In this document: positions 41,235-50,800 of the stretch, in pieces | How positions within the stretch are numbered: the first letter of the stretch is position 1 | Layout of the letters: each line of letters starts with the position of its first letter | DNA from: Nitrospira sp. ND1 | GTDB taxonomy: Bacteria > Nitrospirota > Nitrospiria > Nitrospirales > Nitrospiraceae | Assembly (NCBI RefSeq): GCF_900170025.1 | Contig: NZ_FWEX01000006.1 | Location: 1,821,089-1,885,088, forward strand | DNA: 64,000 nt | Direction: 5' to 3' | Program-made: the position numbers and the translations under genes | Notes under the pieces: generated by a model | What the model saw: only the letters and a program-made list of their open reading frames with translations | What the model was told of the DNA's origin: nothing | Databases searched by the model: none

Positions 41235-42389
41235 TCATTGGAATTGCCGTCGGAATCGCCACATTCCAAACCCGAACAACGCTCCTCCCAATAGGAGCAT
41301 GGCGACGACGGGCTTCCAGAGCAGGTCCAGGCCTGCTCCCTTCAGCATCACGCCGTAGGTGATGTCGATGTAGTACCGCAAAGGGGAGAACGTCATAACC
41401 GTCTGCACCCACTGAGGCATCGATTCGTACGGCGAGGTGATGCCCGACAACAACAGCATCGGGCCCACGACGAAGAGCGTCATCATGCCCACTTGCGCCT
41501 GGTTCTTCGCAATGGTCGCCGCCACCAATCCGAATCCGGCCGTCGTGAACACATGCAAGGTGGTCAGCAGAAAAAAGAGCCCGGTCGAACCTTTCATCGG
41601 CACGTGAAAGACGGGGTGCAACACGCCGTACAGGGCGAGACTGAGCGCGATGAGGATGACCCCGGACATCGCGAGCACCTTCGAAAACATGATCTGAAAG
41701 GGGGACAGCGGCGACACCAGCAACTGTTCCACCGTGCCTCGTTCTTTTTCACGGACCAGCGCAGCAGCCGGCAACAACACCGCAAAGATGGTCGTCATGC
41801 GTAACACATGTGCGATGGACTGAAACCATCGTTCATCCTGGGTGGGATTGAACCAGACGCGATGGGCGCTGGAGACCCGTGGTAAGGCTCCCTCTGCTCC
41901 GGAAAGACCCGCCGAGGCCAAGCCCGTCTCGGTCCCGAACAGGCCGGCGATTCGCACGCTATACCCGGCTGCCGAGAGACCCTGGGGGGCATTGGTGGTA
42001 TCGACGAGGAGTTGCACCGCCGTCCGTTCCCCGCTCATCAAGGCCTCGTGAAATCGTGGCGGAATCTCCAACAGCGCCATCACTCTGCCCTGGTCCAGTT
42101 GCCGGAGCCCCTCGCGAGGATCGCTGATCTCCCCGGCGAATTTGAAATAGGGGGGCTGAAACCGATGGATAAGTTCACGAGACGAGTGACTATGATCCGC
42201 ATCGTGCACCAGCAACTCCGCATTGGTCAGCTGCATCGTGATCCCGGCTCCGCTGACCACCACCGAGAGTGAAAACGAATACAACAGAAACAACAACAGT
42301 GGCACATCGCGCGACAGTTGCAAGATTTCCTTCCACGTCATCGCCGCGAGCCGCCGCCCCCACGTGACTGCCTGCTGCCTGGCCGTCAT
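41235..42389 (-). CDS. ABC-2 type permease, second subunit
   Basis: The 384-residue inner-membrane protein has an N-terminal membrane segment, a large periplasmic loop (residues 45-180) and five further segments typical of ABC-2 multidrug permeases (YhhJ/YbhR). Markers are VREKERGTVEQLLVSPLSPFQIMFSKVL and GPMLLLSGITSPYESMP. It ends the efflux operon, its ATG following GGGGTGAGG 10 bp after the stop of the first permease. Confidence 0.93.
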   Translation of the reverse strand: MTARQQAVTWGRRLAAMTWKEILQLSRDVPLLLFLLYSFSLSVVVSGAGITMQLTNAELLVHDADHSHSSRELIHRFQPPYFKFAGEISDPREGLRQLDQGRVMALLEIPPRFHEALMSGERTAVQLLVDTTNAPQGLSAAGYSVRIAGLFGTETGLASAGLSGAEGALPRVSSAHRVWFNPTQDERWFQSIAHVLRMTTIFAVLLPAAALVREKERGTVEQLLVSPLSPFQIMFSKVLAMSGVILIALSLALYGVLHPVFHVPMKGSTGLFFLLTTLHVFTTAGFGLVAATIAKNQAQVGMMTLFVVGPMLLLSGITSPYESMPQWVQTVMTFSPLRYYIDITYGVMLKGAGLDLLWKPVVAMLLLGGALFGFGMWRFRRQFQ

Positions 42390-42399
42390 GCCTCACCCC

Positions 42400-43554
42400 T
42401 CATGTCTTCGGCCTCTTGGTGAAGAGCCGATACGTAAGCCCGCTCAACGCGACGGCAAACATCGCCAGCGCCAGCAGGTCGGTCCACAGCACGTCCGCGC
42501 CCACACCCTTCAGAAAACTTCCACGCACGATGTTGGTGTAATACATGGCGGGGTACAGATGCGCCTGCACCTTCGCGCCTCGAGTTAACGAGGCCACCGG
42601 CACCAAGAGACCGGAAAAGAGAATGGTCGGGATCATCGCCACGACCATCGTGATAATCAGCGCCGCCATTTGCGTCTGCACCAGCAGAGAAATCAGCAGG
42701 CCGATCCCCGTGGTACAGCACACGAACAGCACCGACGCCGAAAAGAACAGGAGGAAGCTTCCCTTAAAGGGCACCTGAAAGAGGCCGACGGCCATCAGCC
42801 ATAACACGCAGACGTTCACGAGTGAGATGACGATATAGGGAAGCAGCTTGCCGGTCAGGAATTCGGCGCGGCTCACGGTGGAGCTATAGATATTGTAAAT
42901 CGAACCCGTTTCTTTCTCCCGCACGACCCCCAGCGCCGTCAGCAGGGGCGAGGCGAGCATCAGCGTGAACATGACCAGCGCCGGCACCATGGACCAGGTA
43001 CTCCGGACTTCTTCGTTGTACAGATAGCGCACCTCGACGGTCAGCGGACGCACCAGCGCATCGGCCTGCTCCTGGGTGAGACCACGGGTTCGGCGCAGGT
43101 ACTCGATCAGTCGCTCCTCGGTGAACGCCTGGTTGATGGCAATGACATAACCTTTGGCGATATCCGTATGGAGAGGAAAGGTCCCGTCGAGCAAGGTCTG
43201 CACGGAGGCCGGTTCCCCCGCCGCCAACTGCTCCTGGAACCGCTCGGGAACGATGATGGCTGCCCGGATCTTCGTCTCGGTCAACAGGCGATCAAGGGCA
43301 CGTTCATCATCGGCATACCCCTGAAACGAAAAATATCGCGATTGCATGAACCGGTGGAGATAATCCCGACTCAACTCGCTCCGATCCCGATCCAGGACCG
43401 CGAACGGAATGTTTTCGACATCCAGATTCAACCCGTACCCGAATACCACCAACCATAGGGCCGGCAACAAAAAGGCCAACAGCAAGAACAGCCGGTCTCT
43501 GGTGGTCTCCTTCCATTCTTTGAGCGCCACGGCGCTGATTCGTTGCAGATTCAG
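42400..43554 (-). CDS. ABC-2 type permease, first subunit, CUG start
   Basis: The 384-residue permease has the plan of its partner: VREKETGSIYNIYSSTVSRAEFLTGKL, a big periplasmic loop and six membrane segments. The start is notable: an ideal AAAGGAGGTG site is seven bases before CTG at 43554, and CTGA overlaps the stop of the ATPase gene. It would read MNLQRISAVALKEWKE, matching how such permeases begin. The next candidate, GTG at 43530, lacks a ribosome-binding site and drops that helix. A CUG start with coupling is inferred. Confidence 0.9.
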   Translation of the reverse strand: MNLQRISAVALKEWKETTRDRLFLLLAFLLPALWLVVFGYGLNLDVENIPFAVLDRDRSELSRDYLHRFMQSRYFSFQGYADDERALDRLLTETKIRAAIIVPERFQEQLAAGEPASVQTLLDGTFPLHTDIAKGYVIAINQAFTEERLIEYLRRTRGLTQEQADALVRPLTVEVRYLYNEEVRSTWSMVPALVMFTLMLASPLLTALGVVREKETGSIYNIYSSTVSRAEFLTGKLLPYIVISLVNVCVLWLMAVGLFQVPFKGSFLLFFSASVLFVCCTTGIGLLISLLVQTQMAALIITMVVAMIPTILFSGLLVPVASLTRGAKVQAHLYPAMYYTNIVRGSFLKGVGADVLWTDLLALAMFAVALSGLTYRLFTKRPKT

Positions 43555-45530
43555 GCTGACACCTCCTTTTGCGCCGCCTGTTCCAGTGCCATCACCCGTG
43601 ACACAAAGACGTCCTCCAAGCTGAGCATCCGCGTCCGCACCGATCCAACCGCAATCCCGGAGCGGGCCAGGACATCCCGAAGACGTCCCTCGTCGCGACC
43701 CGGATCACGCGAGAGCACATGGATCTTGGTGCCGAAGAGCGCCGCGCCGGCGAACCCGGCTGCCACTACGTGCGCGAGGGCGATCCCCGGCTTGTCGACG
43801 ACCATCTCCACGAGTTGCCCGATGTCCCGCTCGACCTGTTTTTTCAGGTGTGCCGGCGTCCCCTCAGCCACGATGCGTCCGGCATACATGAGGGCCAGCC
43901 GATCGCAATGCTCCGCTTCGCTGAGGTAGTGCGTGGTAATGAGAATCGCGACTCCTTCCTCGCGTGCCAACCGTGACAGCAGCTCCCAGAAACGCCGACG
44001 GCCGATGGGGTCCACTCCTGACGTCGGTTCATCCAAAAACAACACGCGTGGGCTGTGAACGAGTGCGCAACCCAACGCCAGACGTTGCCGCACACCCATG
44101 GGAAGGCGCCCCGTCCGATCATCCTCGTAGCCGGTCAGGCCGGCCATCTCCACGATCCACTCCATCCGTTGCTGCGCCTCTCGCCGAGCCAACCCGTAGA
44201 TACCGGCAAAGAGTCGAATATTCTCGATGACGGTTAGATCCAGATAGAGGGAGAACGCCTGCGACATGTAGCCGATGCGCTCCTTGATGGCACCGCCCGC
44301 CGTGCGCATATCCGCGCCGGCTACACGGCCCTCACCGGCCGTCGGAGGCACAATTCCGGTCAGCATCTTGATGACGGTCGTCTTGCCCGCCCCGTTCGCG
44401 CCCAGCAACCCGAAGATTTCACCCTGCTTCATGTCAAAGCTGACCCGATCCACGGCTCGAAACGAACCGAAGTCCCGAATGAGCTCCTTGGCCTCGACGG
44501 CCAGTCCGTCGAGCAGCTGCCTGCCCGTGGGGTGACAGGAGTGGTCCGATCCTGCCGACTCTGCCGGTTGTTCTTCTCGCTCCTTCAACAGCAGCGCCAC
44601 CACGACATCTTCCAGCTCCGGCTCATCCGTGTGGACGTGCTCGAGCGGTAAATTGTCCAGCGCCTGCCGGATCCCCGCGACGGCGGCTTCCGGCTCCCGT
44701 TCTGCGGTGAACACGTGCAGCGAGGGGCCCAGGGATTCGACTTGGGCATACCGGCGCTTCAGCCGGGCAACCGCTTCCAGTTGCGGGCTCGATTCGAAGG
44801 TGACGACAAGGCCCGGGATCAGTGAGTGGACTTCTGCAGGAGTGCCCGATGCCAGCACCCGTCCATGAGAGAGAAACGAGAGCCGGTGAAAGCGGGCCGC
44901 TTCGTCCATGTAGGCGGTCGACACCAGCGCGGTCATGCCCTTGTCCGCCTGCCATTCGGCGAGAATGGCCCAGAAGTCCCGCCGGGAGACAGGATCGACA
45001 CCGGTCGTCGGCTCGTCCAGAATGGCCAGCTCCGGCTCATGGATCAGCGTACAGATCAAGCCGAGCTTTTGCTTCATTCCGCCCGAGAGCTGTTTCATCA
45101 GCCGGCTGCGGAAGCGATCCAGGCGGGTGATCGCCAACAGCCGGGACTTGCGCGCGCGAAGCTTAGGCTCCGGGACCAGCCGCAGCCTGGCAAAGAAGTC
45201 GATGTTTTCTTCAACGGAGAGCTCGGGGTAGAGGTTCAGCCCCAGTCCTTGCGGGAGAAATCCGATCCGCGATTTCACCCGTTCCGCCGCCCGCTCGGAA
45301 TCCACGAGGGTCCCGAACACTTCGGCGGATCCCCCGTCGTATCGCAACACCCCGGCGATCGCTTTCATCACACTGCTCTTGCCCGCACCATCCGGTCCGA
45401 TGAGGCCATAGATTTCACCCCTCTTCACGGTGAGGTCCAGGCGGTCGACCGCAAGATGCTGCTTGTAACACTTGACGAAGCCGGACACACGGACAACCAC
45501 CTCCGGTGACGAGGCAGCGGGCTTCGTCAT
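43551..45530 (-). CDS. ABC transporter with two ATPase domains
   Basis: The 659-residue protein contains two nucleotide-binding domains: the first has GPDGAGKSSVMK and LSGGMKQKLGL, the second GANGAGKTTVIK and LPMGVRQRLALGC, each with Walker B (LAILDEPTTGVDP and RVLFLDEPTSGVDP). This is the YbhF/RbbA-type double ATPase of drug-efflux ABC-2 exporters. It overlaps the HlyD gene by four bases (ATGA) and the first permease by four (CTGA). Confidence 0.95.
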   Translation of the reverse strand: MTKPAASSPEVVVRVSGFVKCYKQHLAVDRLDLTVKRGEIYGLIGPDGAGKSSVMKAIAGVLRYDGGSAEVFGTLVDSERAAERVKSRIGFLPQGLGLNLYPELSVEENIDFFARLRLVPEPKLRARKSRLLAITRLDRFRSRLMKQLSGGMKQKLGLICTLIHEPELAILDEPTTGVDPVSRRDFWAILAEWQADKGMTALVSTAYMDEAARFHRLSFLSHGRVLASGTPAEVHSLIPGLVVTFESSPQLEAVARLKRRYAQVESLGPSLHVFTAEREPEAAVAGIRQALDNLPLEHVHTDEPELEDVVVALLLKEREEQPAESAGSDHSCHPTGRQLLDGLAVEAKELIRDFGSFRAVDRVSFDMKQGEIFGLLGANGAGKTTVIKMLTGIVPPTAGEGRVAGADMRTAGGAIKERIGYMSQAFSLYLDLTVIENIRLFAGIYGLARREAQQRMEWIVEMAGLTGYEDDRTGRLPMGVRQRLALGCALVHSPRVLFLDEPTSGVDPIGRRRFWELLSRLAREEGVAILITTHYLSEAEHCDRLALMYAGRIVAEGTPAHLKKQVERDIGQLVEMVVDKPGIALAHVVAAGFAGAALFGTKIHVLSRDPGRDEGRLRDVLARSGIAVGSVRTRMLSLEDVFVSRVMALEQAAQKEVSA

Positions 45531-46630
45531 CGAGGTTTCGACCAGGCCACGTCGTCCTTCCAGCGGATCACCGCGTCCGCCGGCAGACCCGGCGTCAGCC
45601 GATGGTCAGGATTCTCGGTGAGATAGAGCCGAACGGCATAGATCAGCTTGACCCGTTCGTCCGGAGTCTGGACTTCTTTCGGCGTGAATTCCGCTTTCGA
45701 AGCGATGTACCGGACCGTCGCCTCGAACGACCGGTCGGAAAACGCGTCCGTATGGATGCGGGCGGGCAAATCGAGGCGGACTTTACCGATTTGGAGTTCC
45801 GGAACATAGACCTGCAGGTAGAGGCGGTCGAGATCCACCAATTCGAGCAGGGGCGCGCCGGTTGCCACGACCTCTCCGACGTCCACCATCCGAGTGGTCA
45901 CCGTGCCGTTCGTCGGAGCCACGATCGTCAGATCGTCGAGTATGCTACGGGCCTCCGCGAACGTCGCATCTGCTTGGTCGCGTTGCCGTTCGAGCGCCGC
46001 GACCTCCGCTTCTTTCGATCGTATTCGTCCCCACCCCAATTCGGCCTGCGCGAGTTCCTTGCTTGCTTGGTCAAGGGCGGCTTTCGCCACGGCAATCTCC
46101 GTGACAGCCACCTTCCAGCGCGCCTCAGCCTGATCCACCTGCTGCTGCGACACCGCCTGCTCGGGAAGCAGGGCTCGGATGCGGTCGGTGTCCCGGCGGG
46201 CTTCATATTCGACCGCCTGTGCCTTCCGGATGACGGCGCGCATGCTTGCGACTTTGGCGGCCACTGCTTCGATGCTCAGAGGCACTTCGAGGTTCAGGAC
46301 CGCAAGCGCGGTATGGGCCGCTTCCACCTGCGCCATCATGCTGTCCACCAGCCGTGCCGCCTGATCGACCTTCGCTCTCGTTTGGGCGTCGTCCAGCCGG
46401 ATCAGCACGTGGCCTTTGTGAACCTGGCTCCCTTCGCGCGCCGCCAGGTCTACGATGCGCCCGGGAAACTTGCTGGAAACGGTGACGTGGTCTCCTTCAA
46501 TCCGCCCATTGGCCTGGATCAGTCCCTCTGGGAGGCCGTCCTGCCACACCAGCCGATCGAGGATCACGTATCCGGCGATCAGCACCGACGCGAGGACGGC
46601 CGCCGCAATGGTCGAGGTCCGAAGGGTCAC
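45527..46630 (-). CDS. HlyD/EmrA-type periplasmic adaptor
   Basis: The 367-residue protein has a membrane anchor near the N-terminus (STIAAAVLASVLIAGYVIL), a long coiled coil (about residues 85-200) and lipoyl/beta-barrel parts (VTVSSKFPGRIVDL, VAPTNGTVTTRMVDVGEVVATG). It bridges the ABC exporter to the periplasm or outer membrane, as YhiI/YbhG. The start is GTG at 46630, three bases after the lipoprotein stop. Coupled on both sides. Confidence 0.93.
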   Translation of the reverse strand: MTLRTSTIAAAVLASVLIAGYVILDRLVWQDGLPEGLIQANGRIEGDHVTVSSKFPGRIVDLAAREGSQVHKGHVLIRLDDAQTRAKVDQAARLVDSMMAQVEAAHTALAVLNLEVPLSIEAVAAKVASMRAVIRKAQAVEYEARRDTDRIRALLPEQAVSQQQVDQAEARWKVAVTEIAVAKAALDQASKELAQAELGWGRIRSKEAEVAALERQRDQADATFAEARSILDDLTIVAPTNGTVTTRMVDVGEVVATGAPLLELVDLDRLYLQVYVPELQIGKVRLDLPARIHTDAFSDRSFEATVRYIASKAEFTPKEVQTPDERVKLIYAVRLYLTENPDHRLTPGLPADAVIRWKDDVAWSKPR

Positions 46631-46633
46631 GAC

Positions 46634-47074
46634 TCAGTGGTCTCCGTACCGGTCCATCCACTTGCGAAGGTGCTCCACGGCTTCGGCCTTCTGTTCAGGC
46701 CGCAAGGTCGCATGCCATTCCGCCAATTTGGGCAACACGCGCTGCATCAGGCGGGTCTGTCCCGCCTGGTGCTGCTCAAACAGCCGGGCCAGTTTGGCCT
46801 GATCCAGCCGGTCACTCTGGACCTGAGCGATGACCTCTTCCATGGTCGCCTTGCGCTCCTTCTCCGACTCCGCGCGTACGGCCATCGCTTCGTCCTTCAC
46901 GGCGGCCAGCTTGGCCTTCTGTTGTTCATCCAAGTCCAGATGTTTAGCGATCTTGCCCGTCATCCAGTCGGCTCGCTCCGTCGGCGTATGGTGTCGGTGA
47001 CAACCGGCACCGACAAGCGCCCCGGCAATGACCAGCGTCCCGATCGCCGCCCTGACTGTGCTGTGCATCCTCAT
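46634..47074 (-). CDS. Spy/CpxP-like lipoprotein, copy 2
   Basis: The 146-residue product repeats the first copy: lipobox LVGAGC, HRHHTPTERADWMTGKIAKHLDLDEQQ, then a helical LTxxQ-like region ending KWMDRYGDH. Conserved differences are few and spread evenly. AGGAGGGC precedes the ATG. It is the first gene of the efflux operon and probably senses or shields against the exported stressor. It and copy 1 are direct repeats flanking about 9.3 kb. Confidence 0.85.
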   Translation of the reverse strand: MRMHSTVRAAIGTLVIAGALVGAGCHRHHTPTERADWMTGKIAKHLDLDEQQKAKLAAVKDEAMAVRAESEKERKATMEEVIAQVQSDRLDQAKLARLFEQHQAGQTRLMQRVLPKLAEWHATLRPEQKAEAVEHLRKWMDRYGDH

Positions 47075-47167
47075 GCTGCCCTCCTTGGTGATTGGTGTGA
47101 TATACGAGCGACTCCTCCCCTCACATTGAATCAGGAGTCGGATGTGACATGGTAGGGGACCCGACCA

Positions 47168-49294
47168 TTATTCCCTAGGGCGAGAGAGGCCCAGTTTTTT
47201 GATTTTCGAGGTGAGGGTGGTGCGCTTGAGGCCCAAGCGAGCGGCAGCCCCATCCGGCCCGCCGATCACCCAATGCGTGTCGCGCAAGACCCGCAGGACC
47301 TGCTCGCGTTCCGCCTCCTGCAGGGTAGGGCTCGGCGCCGGAGGCTGCCGCGCCTCAATTTTGAGTTCCAAGAGCGGCACCTGCAAGTGGGTTCCCTGGG
47401 TCAGAATGACCGCGCGCTCGACCAGGTTCTCCAGCTCCCGGATGTTCCCCGGCCAGTGATAGCGGGAGAGGGCCTCCAACGTCGGCCCGGGAATCGTTTC
47501 GATGTGCTTCTTCATGCGGGCCGCATAATGCTGCGTGAAATAGCGCACAAGCACCGGAATATCCTCACGACGCTCACGGAGCGGCGGCAAGGTAATCGGA
47601 AACACGTTCAGCCGGTAGTACAAATCGCTTCGGAACTCACGGTCCTCCACCAGCGTGGCCAGATCCCGGTTCGTGGCCGCGATCAGCCGGATATCCACGT
47701 GCACGGTGCGTGTGCTGCCGAGCCGTTCGAATTCCTGTTCCTGAAGGACACGGAGCAGCTTGGACTGCAGCTCTAACGGGATTTCTCCCACCTCATCCAG
47801 AAAGATCGTCCCGCCGTGCGCCAATTCGAACCGGCCGACTTTCTGGGCAATGGCCCCGGTGAATGCCCCCCGTTCATGCCCGAACAGCTCACTTTCCAGC
47901 AGCCCGGTCGGAATCGCGGCGCAGTTGAGCTTCACGAAGGTCCGCTGGTTCCGTCCGCTGAGCCGGTGAATCGCCCTGGCAATCAGTTCTTTCCCCGTGC
48001 CGGTTTCGCCCTGAATCAACACGGTCGCCTGGGTCGGCGCCACGATTTCGACTTGCCCCAATACCTGCTTCAGCACGCGACTGTCGCCGATGATGTCGTC
48101 GAACTTGTGCTCAAGGCGAATTTCTTCTTCCAGATACAACTTCTCTTTGGTCAGTCGATCTTTGAGTTCGGTGATCTCCTGATAGGCCAGGGCATTGTCC
48201 ACCGCGAGGGCGATCTGTCCGGCCACCTGACTCAGAAACTCGACGTCCTGTTCGCCGAACGCCTGCTCCTGCCGACTGGCCAGATTGAGACAACCGATCA
48301 CGCGGTCATGCGACAACAGGGGCAAGGAGCACATGGAGTGGAAGCCTTTCATGACCAGCAGCTGAGGCACGGCGTGCGAAAACGCCTTCAGGTCAGGCCG
48401 ATTGTTGGCGACCGCGGGGCGCCTCCGCTCCAACGCCAGGCCGGCCAGAGAACCGGCAACATCGGACACTGCCCCCTCGGTCAACGCGCCCTGGTTTTCA
48501 GGAAAATCCAAGGCATGGAGGCGGACGCGGCCGTTCTTGCCGTCGCACAGAATCAGGCTGGCATACTCTTGCGGCACCATCTCGCGCAGACAGAGACTCA
48601 CTGCGCTGAATACATCCTGCAGATCGAGTTTGGACACCATCGTATTGGTCATGCGAAGCAGTAGACTGAATCGATCCCGCTGCCGTTCCACATCTTGCCT
48701 GGCCGCCGCCGCCGCTTCGCGGTTGAGCACATTTTCAACGGCCACGGCCACCTGCCGGCCGATCTGTTGCATCAGTTCAAGATCAGAGACTCTGTACGCA
48801 TCTTTCTCCAGGCTTGAAAATGCCAACGCGCCCAATTGGCGAACGGCGGAGGTCAGGGGCACCAGACAGCAGGACTGCACGGCATCCTCGCGCATCAACG
48901 CGATGAGCTTCGGCCACCGATGTTCTTCAGCCAGATCGCTCAGGATGACCGGCTGCTGAGTCTGCCACACCAGACCGGCCGGCGTGTCGGAGGGATGAGA
49001 TTCCTGACCGCCGATAATGTCGGCCGGGACGTTCGCTCGCAACACATGAAGCCGCATCATGTCGCGTTGCGCATCGTAGAGGGAGAGGCCGACAAAGTTG
49101 ACGGGCACAAGCAGCGGCAGCAGGCGGGCGAGATCCTGCACCAACCCCTGCAAGTCAGCATGGCTCGCAATGGCTTCCACCACCTGCAGCAGAGCGCCAT
49201 ATCGCGCACTGTCTACCTGAATGGTCCCTTGGGGTAACCGGTCGTCCATCGGGGTTAGTATGCCTTCCACCTCAGCGTGACTCAACGACTGCAT
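47168..49294 (-). CDS. Sigma-54 dependent regulator with two GAF domains (FhlA-type)
   Basis: The 708-residue protein has two GAF sensor domains (about residues 35-190 and 215-370), an AAA+ domain with GETGTGKE and the sigma-54 contact loop GAFTGA, and a C-terminal Fis-type helix-turn-helix ([23 protein letters not shown]). It binds enhancers and opens sigma-54 promoters. It lies upstream of the efflux operon with 93 bp between. GAF ligands are unknown. Two sigma-54-like promoters occur in the window (90-105 and 39721-39736). Confidence 0.95.
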   Translation of the reverse strand: MQSLSHAEVEGILTPMDDRLPQGTIQVDSARYGALLQVVEAIASHADLQGLVQDLARLLPLLVPVNFVGLSLYDAQRDMMRLHVLRANVPADIIGGQESHPSDTPAGLVWQTQQPVILSDLAEEHRWPKLIALMREDAVQSCCLVPLTSAVRQLGALAFSSLEKDAYRVSDLELMQQIGRQVAVAVENVLNREAAAAARQDVERQRDRFSLLLRMTNTMVSKLDLQDVFSAVSLCLREMVPQEYASLILCDGKNGRVRLHALDFPENQGALTEGAVSDVAGSLAGLALERRRPAVANNRPDLKAFSHAVPQLLVMKGFHSMCSLPLLSHDRVIGCLNLASRQEQAFGEQDVEFLSQVAGQIALAVDNALAYQEITELKDRLTKEKLYLEEEIRLEHKFDDIIGDSRVLKQVLGQVEIVAPTQATVLIQGETGTGKELIARAIHRLSGRNQRTFVKLNCAAIPTGLLESELFGHERGAFTGAIAQKVGRFELAHGGTIFLDEVGEIPLELQSKLLRVLQEQEFERLGSTRTVHVDIRLIAATNRDLATLVEDREFRSDLYYRLNVFPITLPPLRERREDIPVLVRYFTQHYAARMKKHIETIPGPTLEALSRYHWPGNIRELENLVERAVILTQGTHLQVPLLELKIEARQPPAPSPTLQEAEREQVLRVLRDTHWVIGGPDGAAARLGLKRTTLTSKIKKLGLSRPRE

Positions 49295-49331
49295 GGTCCG
49301 TTCTGATCAGAGGCCGTACGAACTGACCGAC

Positions 49332-50072
49332 TTAGTAGCCCGCAAATGTTTCGGTGCGAATATCGCTGTCGTCGATGTCGGCGCCTTTCAACATCGTGCG
49401 CAACGCGCCGACCATACCCGGCGGGCCGACCACGTAGTAGATCGGCTTCTCCACGTTCACGAGATGTTTGGAGAGCAGAGCCGCGTTGAGATACCCCGTC
49501 TCGCCCTGCCAGGGACGGGAAGATTTCGCGGGTTCGGTCATGGTGCCCACAAAGCGATAGTGAGGATTCTTGTCCTGCAAGGCTTGCAGCTCATCCAGGA
49601 ACGGCGCATCCTCCGGTCGCCGGTTGGAGTAGAAGAGCACCATGGGGTGCGGCGACCGTTGCATCGCCGCCTGCACCACCATGCTGCGGAATGGTGTGAT
49701 CCCGATCCCGCCGGCCAGAAACACGGCGGGGCGGGTCTGGTCGGCATGCAGCACCAATTTTCCGAACGGCCCTTCCATCCGGACGGTTGAGCCGAGCGGC
49801 ATACGTTGCAGTTCGCGCTTGAAGGCGGTATCGCGGAGCCGGGTGGCCACCATCAGGGTCGATTCCTGCGGTGCGCTCGCGATGGAAAAGGCCCTGGTGT
49901 AGCCCGCCGCATCGGTCTCAGAGGGCTGGGGCAGCGTCAGGTCGACAAACTGACCCGGCGTGAAGGCAAACTGCGTCGGCTTGTCGAAGTAGAACGCCAT
50001 CGTCCCTTCCGCCACCAGCCGCCGCTCTGTCAGCGTGATCGAATACCCGTTCTCGCTCGCCGCCTCACCCAT
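49332..50072 (-). CDS. Ferredoxin-reductase-like FAD/NAD(P)-binding protein
   Basis: The 246-residue protein has the FAD domain motif YTRAFSIAS (Arg-x-x-Ser), LGSTVRMEGPFGKLVL and the NAD(P)-binding GGIGITPFRSMVVQA and YYVVGPPGMVGALR. It transfers electrons between NAD(P)H and a redox partner; the CDGSH protein 45 bp upstream on the same strand is the likely partner. No iron-sulfur domain is fused. Its stop is 37 bp before the regulator start, so the genes may share a transcript. Confidence 0.9.
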   Translation of the reverse strand: MGEAASENGYSITLTERRLVAEGTMAFYFDKPTQFAFTPGQFVDLTLPQPSETDAAGYTRAFSIASAPQESTLMVATRLRDTAFKRELQRMPLGSTVRMEGPFGKLVLHADQTRPAVFLAGGIGITPFRSMVVQAAMQRSPHPMVLFYSNRRPEDAPFLDELQALQDKNPHYRFVGTMTEPAKSSRPWQGETGYLNAALLSKHLVNVEKPIYYVVGPPGMVGALRTMLKGADIDDSDIRTETFAGY

Positions 50073-50117
50073 GCTTCACCTCTTGTGTCACACGCTGCAC
50101 GCCGGTCAACCGGGGAC

Positions 50118-50354
50118 TCAGAGCGATTTGTGGGTCCCGTCGCAAAACGGAGGATTCTTGGTGTGCTTACACTGGCACAAGGCCACGGTTTTCTTTTCGG
50201 TTGTCGTGAACTCCATGGGCGTGAAACTGGTTCCCTTGTGAGAGCCATCACAAAACGGTTGCTTCTTCGAGCGCCCGCACCGGCACCAATAGTGCGTGCC
50301 TGCTTCCAACTCCAACACGGCCGGCTGCTTCGCTGCAATGACTGGTTCTTCCAT
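50118..50354 (-). CDS. Double CDGSH iron-sulfur protein
   Basis: The 78-residue protein carries two CDGSH-type motifs: Cys24-x-Cys26, Cys35 and His39 (CRCGRSKKQPFCDGSH), and Cys60-x-Cys62, Cys71 and His75 (CQCKHTKNPPFCDGTH). Each can hold a redox-active 2Fe-2S cluster with one His ligand. It is encoded just before the ferredoxin-reductase-like gene, suggesting a small redox chain. Its ribosome-binding site (GGAGGGC) supports the start. Confidence 0.95.
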   Translation of the reverse strand: MEEPVIAAKQPAVLELEAGTHYWCRCGRSKKQPFCDGSHKGTSFTPMEFTTTEKKTVALCQCKHTKNPPFCDGTHKSL

Positions 50355-50383
50355 GGTCTGCCCTCCTGTTTAACCGAATGATT

Positions 50384-50675
50384 TCACTTCCGCACACATT
50401 CTTGCACCGCCGGGCTCCGATCACTTACACGCATCAGAGGCAAATCTCCTGCCATCTCCAGCAGGCGAAGGGCTCGCTCTGCCACTTGCGGCACAACGAG
50501 TATCGGCACCGTTGAGGAGAAATGCGCCAGCTTCCACCTGCGTCCTGCCGCAGAAAGGGACACAGGTGATCCAGCCCGGCAGGTCTTGGCCAGGCCTAGC
50601 AAGCTGCGGAAACACTCGAATGTTGCGCAAGACGTTATGATCAACTCGTGCGCCGTGTCGGTATCAGAATCACCC
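50384..50675 (-). pseudogene. Likely remnant of a STAS-like gene cut by a repeat
   Basis: On the minus strand, an open frame downstream of the repeat reads ELIITSCATFECFRSLLGLA... and later VPQVAERALRLLEMAGDLPL, which resembles the central and C-terminal parts of STAS domains with an out-of-family stretch between. No start codon with a ribosome-binding site exists; the frame runs straight into repeat copy B. I infer a gene whose N-terminus was removed or replaced by the repeat. It could also be chance. Confidence 0.3.
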
Positions 50676-50800
50676 GCAGGATGCGCAAAATGGCCGTCCA
50701 GCAAGGCCGCAGCGAGCGAAGAGGCGAATCGTACTCGTGCGGTACGGTGAGCCGCGAAGCGATGCGAGAACGCCGCTCGCGGTCTTTTTCCGCATCCTGC
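50676..50800 (-). repeat. Dispersed ~125-bp repeat, copy B
   Basis: The inverted ends GCAGGATGCGC and CCGCATCCTGC enclose CCAGCAAGGCCGCAGCGAGC and the hairpin around CGTACTCGTGCGGTACG. It abuts the stop codon of the VOC gene at 50800. It is the copy with the most complete ends. Confidence 0.85.

Noticed and set aside
45506-47155. 549-codon plus-strand frame opposite HlyD and the lipoprotein gene
   Set aside because: It runs across several real genes in antisense; composition is not protein-like.
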